64,000 nucleotides of DNA from Pythium myriotylum (GCA_023091665.1 JALJCQ010000003.1:1240001-1304000), one strand, 5' to 3'. Shown: positions 47,856 to 59,679, numbered from the stretch's first letter. The notes: generated by a model not told the origin, from the letters alone. Numbers and translations: made by a program.

Positions 47856-48575
47856 ATGGCCTCAACCTCCACCTCCTCGTCCTCCTCGGCGCTCTCGCTC
47901 GTGGCCGGAGCCGCCGTGGTCTCCGCCACGGTCTACCTGCTCAAGCAGCAGAAGCCCGGGTCCAAAGTATCCGACTTCGCGAGCAAGGGCGCCAAGAAGT
48001 GGACTGCCGAAGAGCTCATCGCCCACCGCCGCTCCATCTTCATCGACCAATTTGACGGCTCGAAGACTGTTCCGCGCGAGATCCTCGAGAAGATGCTCGA
48101 GGCCGCCAACTGGGCGCCGACCCACGCGCGCACGGAGCCATGGCGATTCGTCGTGTTCGCGACTCCGGAAGGAAAGCGTCGCGTTGGTGAGATTGAGCAG
48201 GCTTTCTACAAGAAGCACTGCCCGCCGGACAAGTTCTTCCAGAAGAAGTACGACAAGATGCTCCACGGCAAGACGGTGTCGTCCTACGTGATTGCGATTT
48301 GCATGAAGCGCCAGGAGAGCGAGCGACTGCCAGAGATCGAGGAAATCTGCTCGGTGGCTTGCGCCGTGCAGAACATGCATCTTGTGGCTGCGGCACACGG
48401 CGTCGGCGCGTACTGGAGCTCGGGCCCTCCCACTGTTTCGCCCGAAATGAAGGAGTTCCTGGGCTTGGGCCCTAAGGACAAGTGTCTTGGCCTCTTCTAC
48501 GTCGGCGTGCCGAAGGAAGGAACCCACCCCACAGGAGCCCGCAAGCCGATCGCAGATAAGGTCACTTGGAAGTAG
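47856..48575 (+). CDS. Nitroreductase-family flavoprotein, copy 1
   Basis: 239 residues, single exon, ATG in GCCATGG. After a Ser/Thr-rich start there is a short hydrophobic segment (LSLVAGAAVVSATVYLL), probably a membrane anchor or organelle signal. The FMN-dependent nitroreductase fold follows: AEELIAHRRSIF (phosphate-binding Arg-Arg), LEKMLEAANWAPTHARTEPW, WRFVVFATPEGK, SVACAVQNMHLVAAAHGVGAYWSS, and a C-terminal GLFYVGVPKEG. This fits the small NfnB/YdjA-like subgroup. The substrate is unknown. It is a tandem duplicate of the gene at 48851. Confidence 0.88.
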   Translation: MASTSTSSSSSALSLVAGAAVVSATVYLLKQQKPGSKVSDFASKGAKKWTAEELIAHRRSIFIDQFDGSKTVPREILEKMLEAANWAPTHARTEPWRFVVFATPEGKRRVGEIEQAFYKKHCPPDKFFQKKYDKMLHGKTVSSYVIAICMKRQESERLPEIEEICSVACAVQNMHLVAAAHGVGAYWSSGPPTVSPEMKEFLGLGPKDKCLGLFYVGVPKEGTHPTGARKPIADKVTWK

Positions 48576-48850
48576 GTAAAGACAGTCCCTAGACGCTCAG
48601 CGACCAATACATTGTATGGCGTGAATGCATGTTCGTATGTTTCGAACCCCACTCGAGTCCTCGCCCTCCGCGTGCCCCGTTGGACCCGGCACAGCAATCC
48701 AGTCAGGTGCACCTGGCCTTCTTTTCAGAGCTCAAACACTTCACATCGACTGAATGATGGTGTGACGTGCGGGGAGTGATTGCGATGATCCAACCGTTTT
48801 GCCGACGGGCGTTCCGTTCCATCCAGTACCCTCACTCGCCCAAGTGCGCC

Positions 48851-49564
48851 ATGGCGTCCACGTCGTCGTCCGCTTCCTCCTCCGCCGCCCTCACACTAGT
48901 GGCGGGCGCTGCCGTCGTGTCCGCCGCAGTGTATCTGCTCAACTCGCAGCGAAAGCCTGTCGGCGCGAGCAACAATGGGGTCAAAAAGTGGGTCGCTGAG
49001 GAGCTCATCGCCCATCGCCGCTCTATCTTCCCCGCCGACTACGACCAGACCAAGACTGTGCCGCGCGAGGTGCTAGAGAAGATGCTCGAAGCAGCGAACT
49101 GGGCGCCCACCCACGCACGCACGGAACCGTGGCGCTTCGTCGTGTTTGCAACGCCCGAGGGGAAGCACAGCCTCGGCAAGCTGGAAGCAGAACTCTACAA
49201 GAAGCACTGCCCCGCTGACAAGTTCCTGCAGAAGAAGTATGACAAGAAGATCAAGAGCAAGGCAGCATCGTCCTACGTGATTGCGATCTGCATGAAGCGC
49301 CAGGAGAGCGAGCGTCTTCCTGAGATGGAAGAGGTTTGTGCTGTGGCTTGTGCCGTGCAAAACATGCACCTCGTCGCCACTGCCAACAATGTCGGTGCTT
49401 ACTGGAGCTCGGGGGGCCCAATCTTCTCGAACGAAATGAAGGAATTCTTGGGTTTGGGTGCGAAAGACAAGTGTCTGGGACTCTTCTATGTCGGTGTGCC
49501 AAAGGACGGTGCCCACCCGAAGGGTGTACGCAAGCCTATCTCGGATAAAGTCTCGTGGAGATAA
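48851..49564 (+). CDS. Nitroreductase-family flavoprotein, copy 2
   Basis: 237 residues, single exon, ATG in GCCATGG; an in-frame upstream ATG at about 48785 would add a basic leader (MIQPFCRRAFRSIQYPH) that looks like a mitochondrial presequence, so dual starts are possible. It is closely similar to copy 1 throughout, including the N-terminal hydrophobic segment (LTLVAGAAVVSAAVYLL), HRRSIF, NWAPTHARTEPWRFVVFATP and GAYWSSGGP. The main differences are in the linker after the anchor and a loop near residue 125-140. Its stop is 65 bp from the katanin stop on the other strand. Confidence 0.88.
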   Translation: MASTSSSASSSAALTLVAGAAVVSAAVYLLNSQRKPVGASNNGVKKWVAEELIAHRRSIFPADYDQTKTVPREVLEKMLEAANWAPTHARTEPWRFVVFATPEGKHSLGKLEAELYKKHCPADKFLQKKYDKKIKSKAASSYVIAICMKRQESERLPEMEEVCAVACAVQNMHLVATANNVGAYWSSGGPIFSNEMKEFLGLGAKDKCLGLFYVGVPKDGAHPKGVRKPISDKVSWR

Positions 49565-49628
49565 GTGCAGCAACAGTCGTTGTAGTACGCGAGATGCTTG
49601 ATAGTAAAGACTTACACCACTTTACCCT

Positions 49629-51734
<2,106 letters not shown>

Positions 51735-51969
51735 GTTCGCGCGTTGCTTCGAATTTGAACGGGATAATCCTCTGCGTGCCTGTGATTGACGGAAAGTAAA
51801 CACGCTGGGATTGGTAGAAAATGCGGATGGGTGAGGTGTTTTGCCGATGATGTGGCGGCATGAGGTTTTTCGTCCTGGCACACTAATAAGCGAACACGCG
51901 TTGCATCAGCATTGAGCTCCCGGCCGAGCCCCGAGCACACTCGCCGACGTACGCGGACGAACGACAAGC

Positions 51970-52709
51970 ATGGCGGTGACGGAGCTGCAGATCGTGGCCG
52001 GCGTGGTCACGGCGTTGACGCTGGCCCTGCTGGCCGTGGCCGTCAAGGTCTGGTGGCCCAAGAAGGTGGACGAGGTGGACGCGTCGCTCGAAGCCATGAT
52101 CAACGGCTTCGACTTCGAACTGCCCGAAGAAGTGGAGCAGTACCGCCAGTTCCGTGAGGAGCACCCGGACGACGTGGACGCATGCTTCCAGGCGCTCTTC
52201 CGCCGCGCCGTTGCAGACATCCCGCTCATCCGCAAGATCCAGTCGGAAAGCGCTGGCATTCAGCGCCTCAAGAAGAACGACATTCTCAAGGACGGCTCCT
52301 TCCTCAGCTACAAGATGGCCGAGGTTCGGCGTGGCTGGTTGTTGCGCATGCAAGATTCTCGTACTGACTGCTACCCGTGCGTGTGCAGGAACTCATTAAC
52401 GAGGAGATCAATGACATCCGTCGCGAGGCCGAGGAGCTCAAGCCAGGTACAGTGACGATGAACAGTTGCTCAGTGGTCGATTGCGAGACTGACGCCTTTC
52501 TCCTGTCTACAGGCGAGGGCTGGCCAGATCGCATTTTCCCTCAGGCGGTTCAGTTCATGAATCACATGGCCGAGCAGCAGATGATGGCCCAGCGCAAGGC
52601 TGCGGAGGCACAGATGCAGGCCATGCAAGCACAAATGCAGGCGCAAGCTCAAGAGGAAGAGGAACAGAACACAGAGGAAGGTGATGAAGGACTCCGAAAG
52701 AGGAAGTAG
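51970..52709 (+). CDS. Sec66-like ER translocon membrane protein
   Basis: Three exons: 51970-52323, 52389-52446 and 52513-52709; 202 residues, codon split at the second junction. One N-terminal membrane span (LQIVAGVVTALTLALLAVAVKVWW, about residues 6-29, cited as a span). The cytosolic part then follows the Sec66/Sec71 pattern: DVDACFQALFRRAVADIPLI, RKIQSESAGIQRLKK, the helix EELINEEINDIRREAEELKPG, then WPDRIFPQAVQF. A Met/Gln/Ala-rich repeat (AEAQMQAMQAQMQAQAQ) and a basic RKRK tail end the protein. In fungi Sec66 is part of the Sec62/63 post-translational translocation complex; the same role is inferred. Confidence 0.72.
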
Positions 52710-52744
52710 ATGCGTGTCTAAGAATGATAGAAAGCGAGATGGAT

Positions 52745-54560
52745 CTAGTCTCGTTGAGAGACTTCTTCGTTATGAAGCAGCGCCTGTACATGTGCGATGT
52801 GCCGCTGAGTTTCTTGGAGGACCTGGAGTACAGCGTCCTGCGACACCCCTTCCTGTCTTCCCGCTGGGATCACTGAGTTTGCCCCCCTACTGTCGACTTC
52901 GTGACACGAAACTGTCTTCCCCAACTTGGTCGCATTCAACTCGGTGCGCACGGCGATTCGGTGTAGCTCTCTTGCCACTAGCTGTTGTTGCTCTTGTTGC
53001 TGCTGATACCTGAGGAACCTCTCCTCGGGACTAGCAAACGCCCATTGGGCAAAGTCCACCGCTGCATTTACGTAACTGGCTTGAGTCCTAGACACCGAGT
53101 CGCTTGTGCATCGGCCCTTCGACCCGCCCTTGTAAGTGAATGAATATTCGTCGCCGAACTGACCAGACGTGATCTGCAAGATCGTACGATCAGCAAAAAC
53201 CACGCGGACCCTGCCATCAGAGAAGGCACGAAAACGGCCAATATCGTTCGACACGTCCTCCAAGAGAGCCACAGAAGAGTGATCGCTCTGATCTTGTTGT
53301 GACGGCTGGTATATAACTTGGCGGCATGATGACGCAGCTTCACAGAGTCCACACGCTCGAAGCAGAATTGACCTTGTCCTGGTCAATTTCAGCATACGTT
53401 AGCTTTTTGTGGTGAGTATCAGTAGAATGCCACGCACGACAGACCGATCAGGATCCTGTTCAAAGAGTTCAAGTGCCAGTGGAATGGTTTCGGCAGTGAA
53501 TTGATGGGAGACTTCGCCGTCAGGGGCAAACGCTCGAAAAAACCCACGGTCACAGTCAGCGAGGTTCCGCGCCGATTCGGAGGTGTCCACTTGACGCAAA
53601 ATCTACATACGTTAATTAAGTTAATATCCCCATCGGCACAGACATGAGAGTTCTCACCAGAACAGTTGAGTCTCGAACACTGACTAGATAATCCATGGTG
53701 TCGGCACGCTCCACGACGACGAGGTGATCAAGAGAAGAAGACATCCCTCTGATCCAACGAGAGATCGTTTCTATGCTTGTTGTATGCTCTGGCTTATTCA
53801 GCGATGCATCTATGTTGTATCCTGTCCATGCAGGTTCGTCTGAGAGCGGCCGAAAACTTGGGCGTGCCCCAATTGCGCTGTTGCGAGGCAGCACATGTGA
53901 AGATATCCCGTCACGCTCGACACTAAACTGATCGTGCCCTGAACGCCGAGTATCGAGTGCTTGACAAAGAAGCAGTACCGCTGGTGCGAAGCAAGGGGGT
54001 GGTGATGTCGACGGAAACGTTTGCTCCACCCACGCGAAATCGTGACTTCCATGATCTTCACCCTGGCTGTTTTCGCTCGCGACCTGAACCAGAAACTTTG
54101 CGTGGACAATTCTGCCAGCTGCATCGAGGCGCACACTTGCTGAGCCATCCAGGGATTGGATTTCAAACACCCGGTCGGCTTCGTTCCACAATGCTTTCGC
54201 TGAATAAGTCAAAATTTGGGGCCAGCACACTGTCAAGGCGTCAGTGGATCTCGACCTACGTCGTCGTCCGTAGGGAACGACACCTCCAACAGCGAGATGC
54301 ACGTATGGTCCCTGGAGGTTGTGGCAGGGGACACAGCAGGCGTAGCGATTGCGGAACTCGACGACTGGCCGAACGAGGTCGCGATGGTTTGCCAGCAGCG
54401 TGGGCGTCAGGTGTCTCGATGCTCGTCCGTTTGGTCCGACGTACGTGTACGCGTGGCCATTCGGCTCGACCACGACGACGTGGGTCTCGTGGTGGCGCCG
54501 GGAGAAGCGTCCCATGGCCGTGCCGTCGCGAAGCAACGCGAGCCGTGGCGCACCCGCCAT
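52745..54560 (-). CDS. C5orf34-like protein (polo-box-type domains)
   Basis: Three exons in the preferred model: 54560-53658, 53602-53445 and 53378-52745, 564 residues. The start is MAGAPRLALLRDGTAM; short upstream in-frame sequence lacks a better start. The N-terminus resembles the C5orf34 opening (a strand-rich LLRDGTAMGRFSR...THVVVVEPNGHAYTYVGPNG, cited in parts). The C-terminus has the second beta sheet with GRFRAFSDGRVRVVFADRTI, then LQITSGQFGDEYSF. A Gln-rich coiled coil follows. The second intron is uncertain: an alternative donor GTGCGT 10 nt downstream with a later acceptor also keeps frame. Function of the family is unknown; some authors see similarity to polo boxes. Confidence 0.6.
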
Positions 54561-54769
54561 TCTTCGCTCCAAGTGCTCAACACAAAAGTGTCCCACTCAT
54601 GGAGCTTTTGTGAGATGCAGTGCTCGGCTCACAGTAGTACAGCAGTCAACGGAAATTTGACCATGGCGGTCAGTTTGGGGTGGAAAGGTTCTCGCCCCGT
54701 TGAAGCTGACGGCATCTGGAAGAGGATGCATCATCATCAGTGTCGGGTTCGCCCCGCCGGTCAAAAGCA

Positions 54770-56704
54770 ATGTCGCGGTTGTTCGTGAACGGCAAGATCT
54801 GGCAGTGGGGGGCGCCCCGCGCGCACTGGATGCTCGTGGACGAGCGCGGTAAGATTCTGCAGGTCGGCGATGAGGCTTCGCTGTCGGCGGCCGCGCAGGG
54901 CGTCGCCACTGAGACAGTGGATCTCGGAGGCGCGCTTGTGCTTCCGGGGCTCCACGACTCGCACATCCACGCCTACTACATGGGAGAGAGCGCCGAGTTC
55001 CTCAATCTCTCAGGGTGCAACTCGTTCGACGATTTCGCGCAACGACTGCGCCAGTACGACCTCAAATACCCGGAAAAGTCTTGGATCGTGGGATTTGGCT
55101 GGGAGCAAGACCAACTCTCGTCGGACGCCCGCTACCCGTCCCGCCATGACCTGGATGCTGTCGTTCGTGACCGCCCCGTTATGTTGCATCGTGCGTGCTG
55201 GCATATTGCGGTCGTGAACACAAAGGCGCTAGAGATTGCTGGGGTGAACGTGTCCCAGACGACACCTCATACTCTGGCGTCTGGTACGATTGACGTCGAT
55301 GAGCGTGGCGCGACGGGGATCCTCAGGGAGGCTGCTGTTGAGCTGGTGACCAAGCATACGAATGAGAAGTCGGACGGTTCGTGTTCACAGTTTCTCTTGG
55401 CCCAGTTTGCATCTCATTAACTGTTCCCGGTTGCAAACCTCAGTAATTCGCTCCAAGTACCTCCGCTACGCACTTGAAAAGTGCGTGAGTCAGGGCCTCG
55501 CCGGTAAGCAGAATAACTGAGAAGTGAAGAAGATAATATCGCGTTGCTAATAGTGAGCCGTTGTAGGGATTCACACGAACGATGACAACGCATGGCAACT
55601 GTACTCCCAGATCCAGAAAGAATCAGGGTTACCCCTGCGTGTTTACTTGACCCCTCTCATCAACGAGCTCAAGGCAAATCCTGCCATTCCAAAGCCGGGT
55701 TCAAAGGAAGGACTCTTGTCGTGTGACCGAATCAAGGTGTTTGGTGATGGCAGCCTCGGAGCAGTACGTTTGGAGGTAGACTAGAAGCTATCAGTTGCAA
55801 TGCTCACTGTGAGTACATACAGGAGACCGCCGCACTTCGTTTACCGTATCGAGGAACCTCCAACAAGGGAATTCTCATGGATACGAACGAAGGCCTCATC
55901 CAAAAGGTTTCAGAGGCAAACACTGCTGGTTATCGCCTAGAGATTCACGCGATTGGTTTGTTCAGTATCCCCTGCTTTCTCTCGGATGTGACGTCTAACA
56001 ATGTATTGTTAATAGGTGACCGAGCTGCTGAGCAAGTCCTAATGGCTCTCCAGGAAGCTGGTGTTTCTCCGAAGAAACGACCCATCATCACACACTGTCA
56101 AATCTTGGGCCCAGATCTCATCAGCAAGATGAAGACTCAAGGCGTGATTGGGAACATTCAGCCGTCATTCACAATCACAGACGCGTCGTTCGCGCGCAAG
56201 CGCCTCCCAGAGTCCATGATTCCCTACTCCTATTGCTGGAAGACAATGATCGAGAGCGGTATTGTCTGTGCTGGTGGAAGCGACTCGCCTATTGAAACGT
56301 GCAACCCGTTCCAGGGAATCTACGATGCCATCTATCGCTGCAAACCCAACGCTCCCGACGATGCGTATCTCCCAAACGAGAGTCTCACTTTCGAGCAAGC
56401 GCTCGAGATATACACAAAGAATGGCGCGTTTGCAGCCATGGAGGAAGAGCATCTCGGGCAGCTGGCACCAGGCTTTAGTGCCGACTTCGTCGTCCTCCGC
56501 AAGGACGTGACTCAAGACCACGCAGCCCTTCTCGAGCCCGACCTGGTTAGTAGCGTCTGGGTGGACGGCAACAAGACGTACGAGTACGACGCTCTCAAGG
56601 CGCAGTCCCATGTCCCTTCACCGGATTTCAGCCAGAGTTCGCTGCCTGGCAAGAACGGGCAGATCCGCATCTGTCGCTGCTGTCGCTACCACCCTCTTGT
56701 GTAG
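54770..56704 (+). CDS. YtcJ-like metal-dependent amidohydrolase
   Basis: Five exons: 54770-55376, 55444-55503, 55567-55763, 55823-55955 and 56016-56704; 561 residues. It starts MSRLFVNGKIWQWG. Family landmarks: the metal-binding H-x-H in LPGLHDSHIHAYY (His 65 and 67), the catalytic-barrel KVFGDGSLGA/ETAALRLPY, EIHAIGDRAAEQ (second metal His), ITHCQILGP, and CAGGSDSPIETCNP with the C-terminal Asp ligand, ending LAPGFSADFVVLRKD. This is the amidohydrolase 3 subgroup; substrates in characterised members vary, so none is assigned. Intron 4 (60 nt) has no in-frame stop, so its retention would insert 20 residues in the barrel. No signal peptide. Confidence 0.9.
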
Positions 56705-56762
56705 CGACTACATGTTGATTGGCTGATAACCGCTCCAAACTCAACGATGATTAGTAGAAAAT

Positions 56763-56776
56763 ATTTGGCGCCAAAT
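56763..56776. promoter_or_regulatory. Perfect palindromic E2F site upstream of RPA14
   Basis: ATTTGGCGCCAAAT is a 14-bp perfect palindrome containing TTTGGCGC on both strands, an exact match to the E2F/DP consensus TTTSSCGC, 54 bp before the RPA14 ATG at 56830. The gap between the flanking genes is 125 bp. RPA14 is an S-phase gene. Confidence 0.65.
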
Positions 56777-56829
56777 CTCGTCCTTGCTGGCGCTCAGCTC
56801 AGTGTTGCAAGGAACTCGAGGAGGTCACC

Positions 56830-57223
56830 ATGAACTTTGGCGGCGACGCGTCGGGCACTGCGCCGCGCGTGAATAAGAAGACTCTGGGCGCTTACGTGGG
56901 TCGGACGGTCGCGCTAGTCGGCGCCGTCGAGAGCCACATGCCCACGGCCGTGGTGCTCCGCACGTCGGTGAGTAACGCTACCACAGCACCACCTCGGAGG
57001 GAGAAACTAACCGTCTCGTCGTCAGGACGGCGGCATGGTGAACGTCAACCCCGTGCCTGGCAGCGACTACAGCAGCAAGTACGTCGAGGTGATTGGGCGC
57101 GTGCAGGACGCTGACACCCTCCAGGAGTTCAAGACCACTCTGTTCGGAGAGAACTTTGATCTCGACAACTACGACCAGTTCGTGCAACTGGCCCAGGGCA
57201 AGTTTCGCCATTTGTTCGATTAG
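56830..57223 (+). CDS. RPA3: Replication protein A 14-kDa subunit (RPA3)
   Basis: Two exons, 56830-56967 and 57026-57223, phase 0, 111 residues, the normal size. The single OB fold is readable: VNKKTLGAYVGRTVALVGAV, MPTAVVLRTSDGGMVNVNPV, then YVEVIGRVQDADTLQEFKTT and a C-terminal helix (NYDQFVQLAQGKFRHLF) that would join the RPA trimer core. It acts with RPA70 and RPA32 in single-stranded-DNA binding during replication and repair. Its stop is 46 bp from the stop of the CFAP119-like gene. Confidence 0.88.
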
Positions 57224-57269
57224 ACCGTCAGGAGTCCGTGTTCTGGTATTAATTCAACTGCATTCCGAA

Positions 57270-58128
57270 TCAGTTAGTTTGGTCCTCCGACGCGAGCTCC
57301 TCGTTCTGCGATCCCATGTTCTCGTGTGGGTGCATGAATGCTGCACTCAGCGGACGTGGCCGCGGCGGGAGCTGGATCCCGCTGACCGACTTTTGAACGA
57401 TATGCGTGTGGATGAAGGGGGTGAAGATGCACTTGTGCAGGTGGAAGTGACGATAGTAGTTGTGCGCCACGAAATCCACCACGTTGTTGACATCGGCCGG
57501 CGAGAAGATGCACACACTGTCCATTGTTTGGAAGTAAGATCGCCCGGTATGCTCATTTAGCTCTCGCGGTGGCCAGATTACCTCTTCGGCGACCGTTCAA
57601 CACTGTGCAAGAGGAGTAGTGATTGGAATTGTCGATAACTGGACTCCATAGTCGATGTGCTCGTTCCCATGAAATCCAACTCTACCAGACGCTGGAGAAT
57701 CCCCAGAAAGACTGAGCACTGCTCGTCGAGGAAGTGGTTCTGCCTCGCAAACGTGCACGGAAGAGCAGTGTGGGTCAAGGTTCCTAGCGTTGAGTGCGAT
57801 AAGCGAGCGTGTCTAGCGAGTGCGTGGACAAGGATATGAGTAGCTGTGCAGAAAGAGGTCGACGAGGAAGACGTTCCTGTCGTCTCTTGCGTCCATTCTG
57901 AAGATCTCGGCGATCTCCCTACAGTCCAAACACCCGCCGTCACCCTCTGCGTGGCAGTGCGACGAGCAAGGCCCGACCTCCGGCAGTCCTCGACACTGTG
58001 ACATTGTGCCAGTCGCGCCACGTGCTCCTTCGTCACAGTCTTCCACGTGATCGCGTCCGCCTGCCCCACGCACAGCGCCTGTCAGTCGCGGGCCCTCGCC
58101 CTCCCGTCGCTCAGGCGCCAGGCACCAT
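57270..58128 (-). CDS. CFAP119/CCDC189-like ciliary protein
   Basis: Five exons in the proposed model: 58128-58126 (ATG only), 58078-57978, 57918-57838, 57752-57582 and 57516-57270; 200 residues, all phases consistent. The family pattern is visible: CVGQADAITWKTVTKEH, EIAEIFRMDARDDRNVFLVD, LFLHSYSFARQNHFLDEQ, a Phe/Leu-rich helix (VFLGILQRLVELDF), FQSLLLLHSVERSPK, then FSPADVNNVVDFVAHNYYRHFHLHKCIFTP, cited in pieces. In animals this family is axonemal. The third intron has AT-AC ends and looks U12-type (separate entry). The ATG-only first exon with a 47-nt intron is the weakest part; the true start may lie further 5'. Confidence 0.7.
57753..57837 (-). other. Putative U12-type AT-AC intron in the CFAP119-like gene
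   Basis: On the coding strand the 85-nt intron begins ATATCCTT, a perfect match to the minor-spliceosome 5' splice site, and ends GTGCAC. A CCTTGAC branch-site core (consensus TTCCTTRAC) lies about 22 nt before the end. Splicing TC|...|G restores the frame and gives LFLHSYSFARQNHFLDEQ, which fits the family; no GT-AG choice tried here joins the two flanking exons in phase without deleting conserved residues. Confidence 0.65.
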
Positions 58129-58198
58129 CGTCGTGGCGCTGGCTCAAGTTGAAGCGGCGTCGCGTCGGCTCGACTGTCTTGCTCAAACACTTTCGGGT

Positions 58199-58281
58199 TC
58201 GACCCGTCTCTCGGCCTCGACCCGACCCGAATCTCTGTCTTTCTCTCACTGCCGCTCGTTTGGCCGACCCGTCTCGACCCG
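58199..58281. repeat. Cluster of five GACCCG motifs in a divergent promoter
   Basis: GACCCG occurs at 58201, 58219, 58224, 58266 and 58276, two of them as CGACCCGTCTC, within the 204-bp gap between the CFAP119-like start (58128, minus) and the lipoyl-protein start (58333, plus). Direct-oriented clustering suggests a repeated regulatory site; no factor is named. Confidence 0.45.
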
Positions 58282-58332
58282 CGTTTGGTGCTTGGTGCCA
58301 TTGCGTCATCGGCAGCACCAGTGACGAGGTCC

Positions 58333-59679
58333 ATGCTGCGCTCGGCCGCCTGCCTCTCGCGCCGCCTGCGCGCGCGCCGCGCCCCTGCGCTCCTCGCGCC
58401 GCAGCTCGCGGCCTTCTCGTCGCTTCCGGACGGCGTCGAGGAGCTCACGATGCCCGCGCTCTCGCCCACCATGACGGTCGGCACCATCGCGGCGTGGCTC
58501 AAGAGCGAGGGCGACGCGCTCCAGGCGGGCGACGTGCTCTGCCAGATCGAGACCGACAAGGCCGTCGTCGACTACGAGATGCAGGACGACGCCGTGCTCG
58601 CGCGCATCGTCCTGCCCGTGGGCTCGTCCGACATCCCCGTCGGCGCGACGCTCGCTTTCACCGTCGAAGACCGCGCAACCTACGACACGCTCCTCGCAAG
58701 CGGCGCGCTTAGCGCGCTCCAGAGCGGCGGGTCTGCCGCGACGGAGGCCCCTGCGCCTGCTTCTCCTGAAAAGACTGTCCAAGTCGAGACGTCGGCCCAA
58801 GGAGCAAGCCACGGCCACCGCCAGCCACTGATCAAGTTCCTTGGCAAGCGTTCGCTGCTCGCTGGCCACGCGGCGTCGACGGTGCATGCCGCACAGCCTG
58901 CAGCTGCGACTGCTGCTACAGCTCAGCCTCAACCCACTGTTGCTGCACCCACTCCGCCCGCATCCTCGTCGCTTGGCTCGGACAATTTCACGGACATCGC
59001 GTTGTCCAACATGCGCAAGATCATCGCAAAGCGTCTTACGGCTTCCAAGGTCACTGCCCCTCACCTTTACACCAGCATTGACTGCGAAATCGACAACGTG
59101 ATGAAGTTCCGTGCTCAGCTCAAGAACAAACACTCGGTCAAGGTCTCGCTAAACGATTTCATCTTGAAGGCTGTTGCGCTCGCGCTTCGAGACGTTCCAG
59201 AGGCCAACTGCTACTTTGACGCTGCTGCAAACAGTATCAAGCCAAACCCATCCGTTGACATCTCGGTCGCAGTCGCGACGGCTACGGGTCTGATCACTCC
59301 GATCGTCCCGGCTGTTGATTCGCTTGGCCTTAGTGGGGTGAACGAGAAGTTCATGGAGCTCGTTGGTCGCGCTCGTCAGAACAAACTCAAACCGGAGGAA
59401 TTCCAAGGAGGCTCGTTCACAGTTTCCAATCTCGGTGGTTTCGGCATTGACAACTTCACTGCAGTAATCAACGGTCAGGCGTGTATCATGGCCGTTGGCC
59501 GGGGTCGAAAGGAGGTACTTCCCCCAGTGGACCTGTCAGTCTCGGATGAGCCACGTTTGGCGACCCTTCTCAATGTCACACTTTCCTCCGACCGCCGAGT
59601 TGTGGACAACGTCGTCGCTGCCCAGTTTCTGCAGGTGTTCAAGCAGTACATGGAGAACCCTGAGCTTCTCGCGTTGTAA
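58333..59679 (+). CDS. Lipoyl E2-like protein lacking the catalytic histidine (PDHX/E3-binding-protein-like)
   Basis: 448 residues, single exon. The basic leader MLRSAACLSRRLRARRAP is a mitochondrial presequence; an upstream in-frame start (58285) adds nothing targeting-like. One lipoyl domain (about 36-115) with the lipoylated Lys in ETDKAVVDY (Lys 76). The 2-oxoacid dehydrogenase acyltransferase domain runs from about 218 (DNFTDIALSNMRKIIAKRL) to the C-terminus. At the active site, where catalytic E2 has DHRxxDG, this protein has DRRVVDN (residues 420-426): the His is Arg and the Gly is Asn, as in non-catalytic protein X. The linker holds GHRQPLIKFLGKRSLLAGH, but no clear peripheral-subunit-binding domain is seen. 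It likely works in the pyruvate dehydrogenase core as a structural subunit. Confidence 0.85.
   Translation: MLRSAACLSRRLRARRAPALLAPQLAAFSSLPDGVEELTMPALSPTMTVGTIAAWLKSEGDALQAGDVLCQIETDKAVVDYEMQDDAVLARIVLPVGSSDIPVGATLAFTVEDRATYDTLLASGALSALQSGGSAATEAPAPASPEKTVQVETSAQGASHGHRQPLIKFLGKRSLLAGHAASTVHAAQPAAATAATAQPQPTVAAPTPPASSSLGSDNFTDIALSNMRKIIAKRLTASKVTAPHLYTSIDCEIDNVMKFRAQLKNKHSVKVSLNDFILKAVALALRDVPEANCYFDAAANSIKPNPSVDISVAVATATGLITPIVPAVDSLGLSGVNEKFMELVGRARQNKLKPEEFQGGSFTVSNLGGFGIDNFTAVINGQACIMAVGRGRKEVLPPVDLSVSDEPRLATLLNVTLSSDRRVVDNVVAAQFLQVFKQYMENPELLAL

Noticed and set aside
53379..53444. Alternative second intron in the C5orf34-like gene (donor GTGCGT with acceptor at TATACCAG, about 132 nt)
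   Set aside because: Also in phase, but longer than nearly all introns here and it removes more sequence; kept only as an alternative.
55956..56015. Reading through 55956-56015 as coding in the amidohydrolase
   Set aside because: The stretch has good GT and AG ends and a normal length, and its removal restores the family motif HAIGDRAAEQ without a gap.
58306..59133. Minus-strand frame of 275 codons opposite the lipoyl protein
   Set aside because: Arg/Gly/Leu-rich shadow of a well-recognised lipoyl/acyltransferase coding exon.
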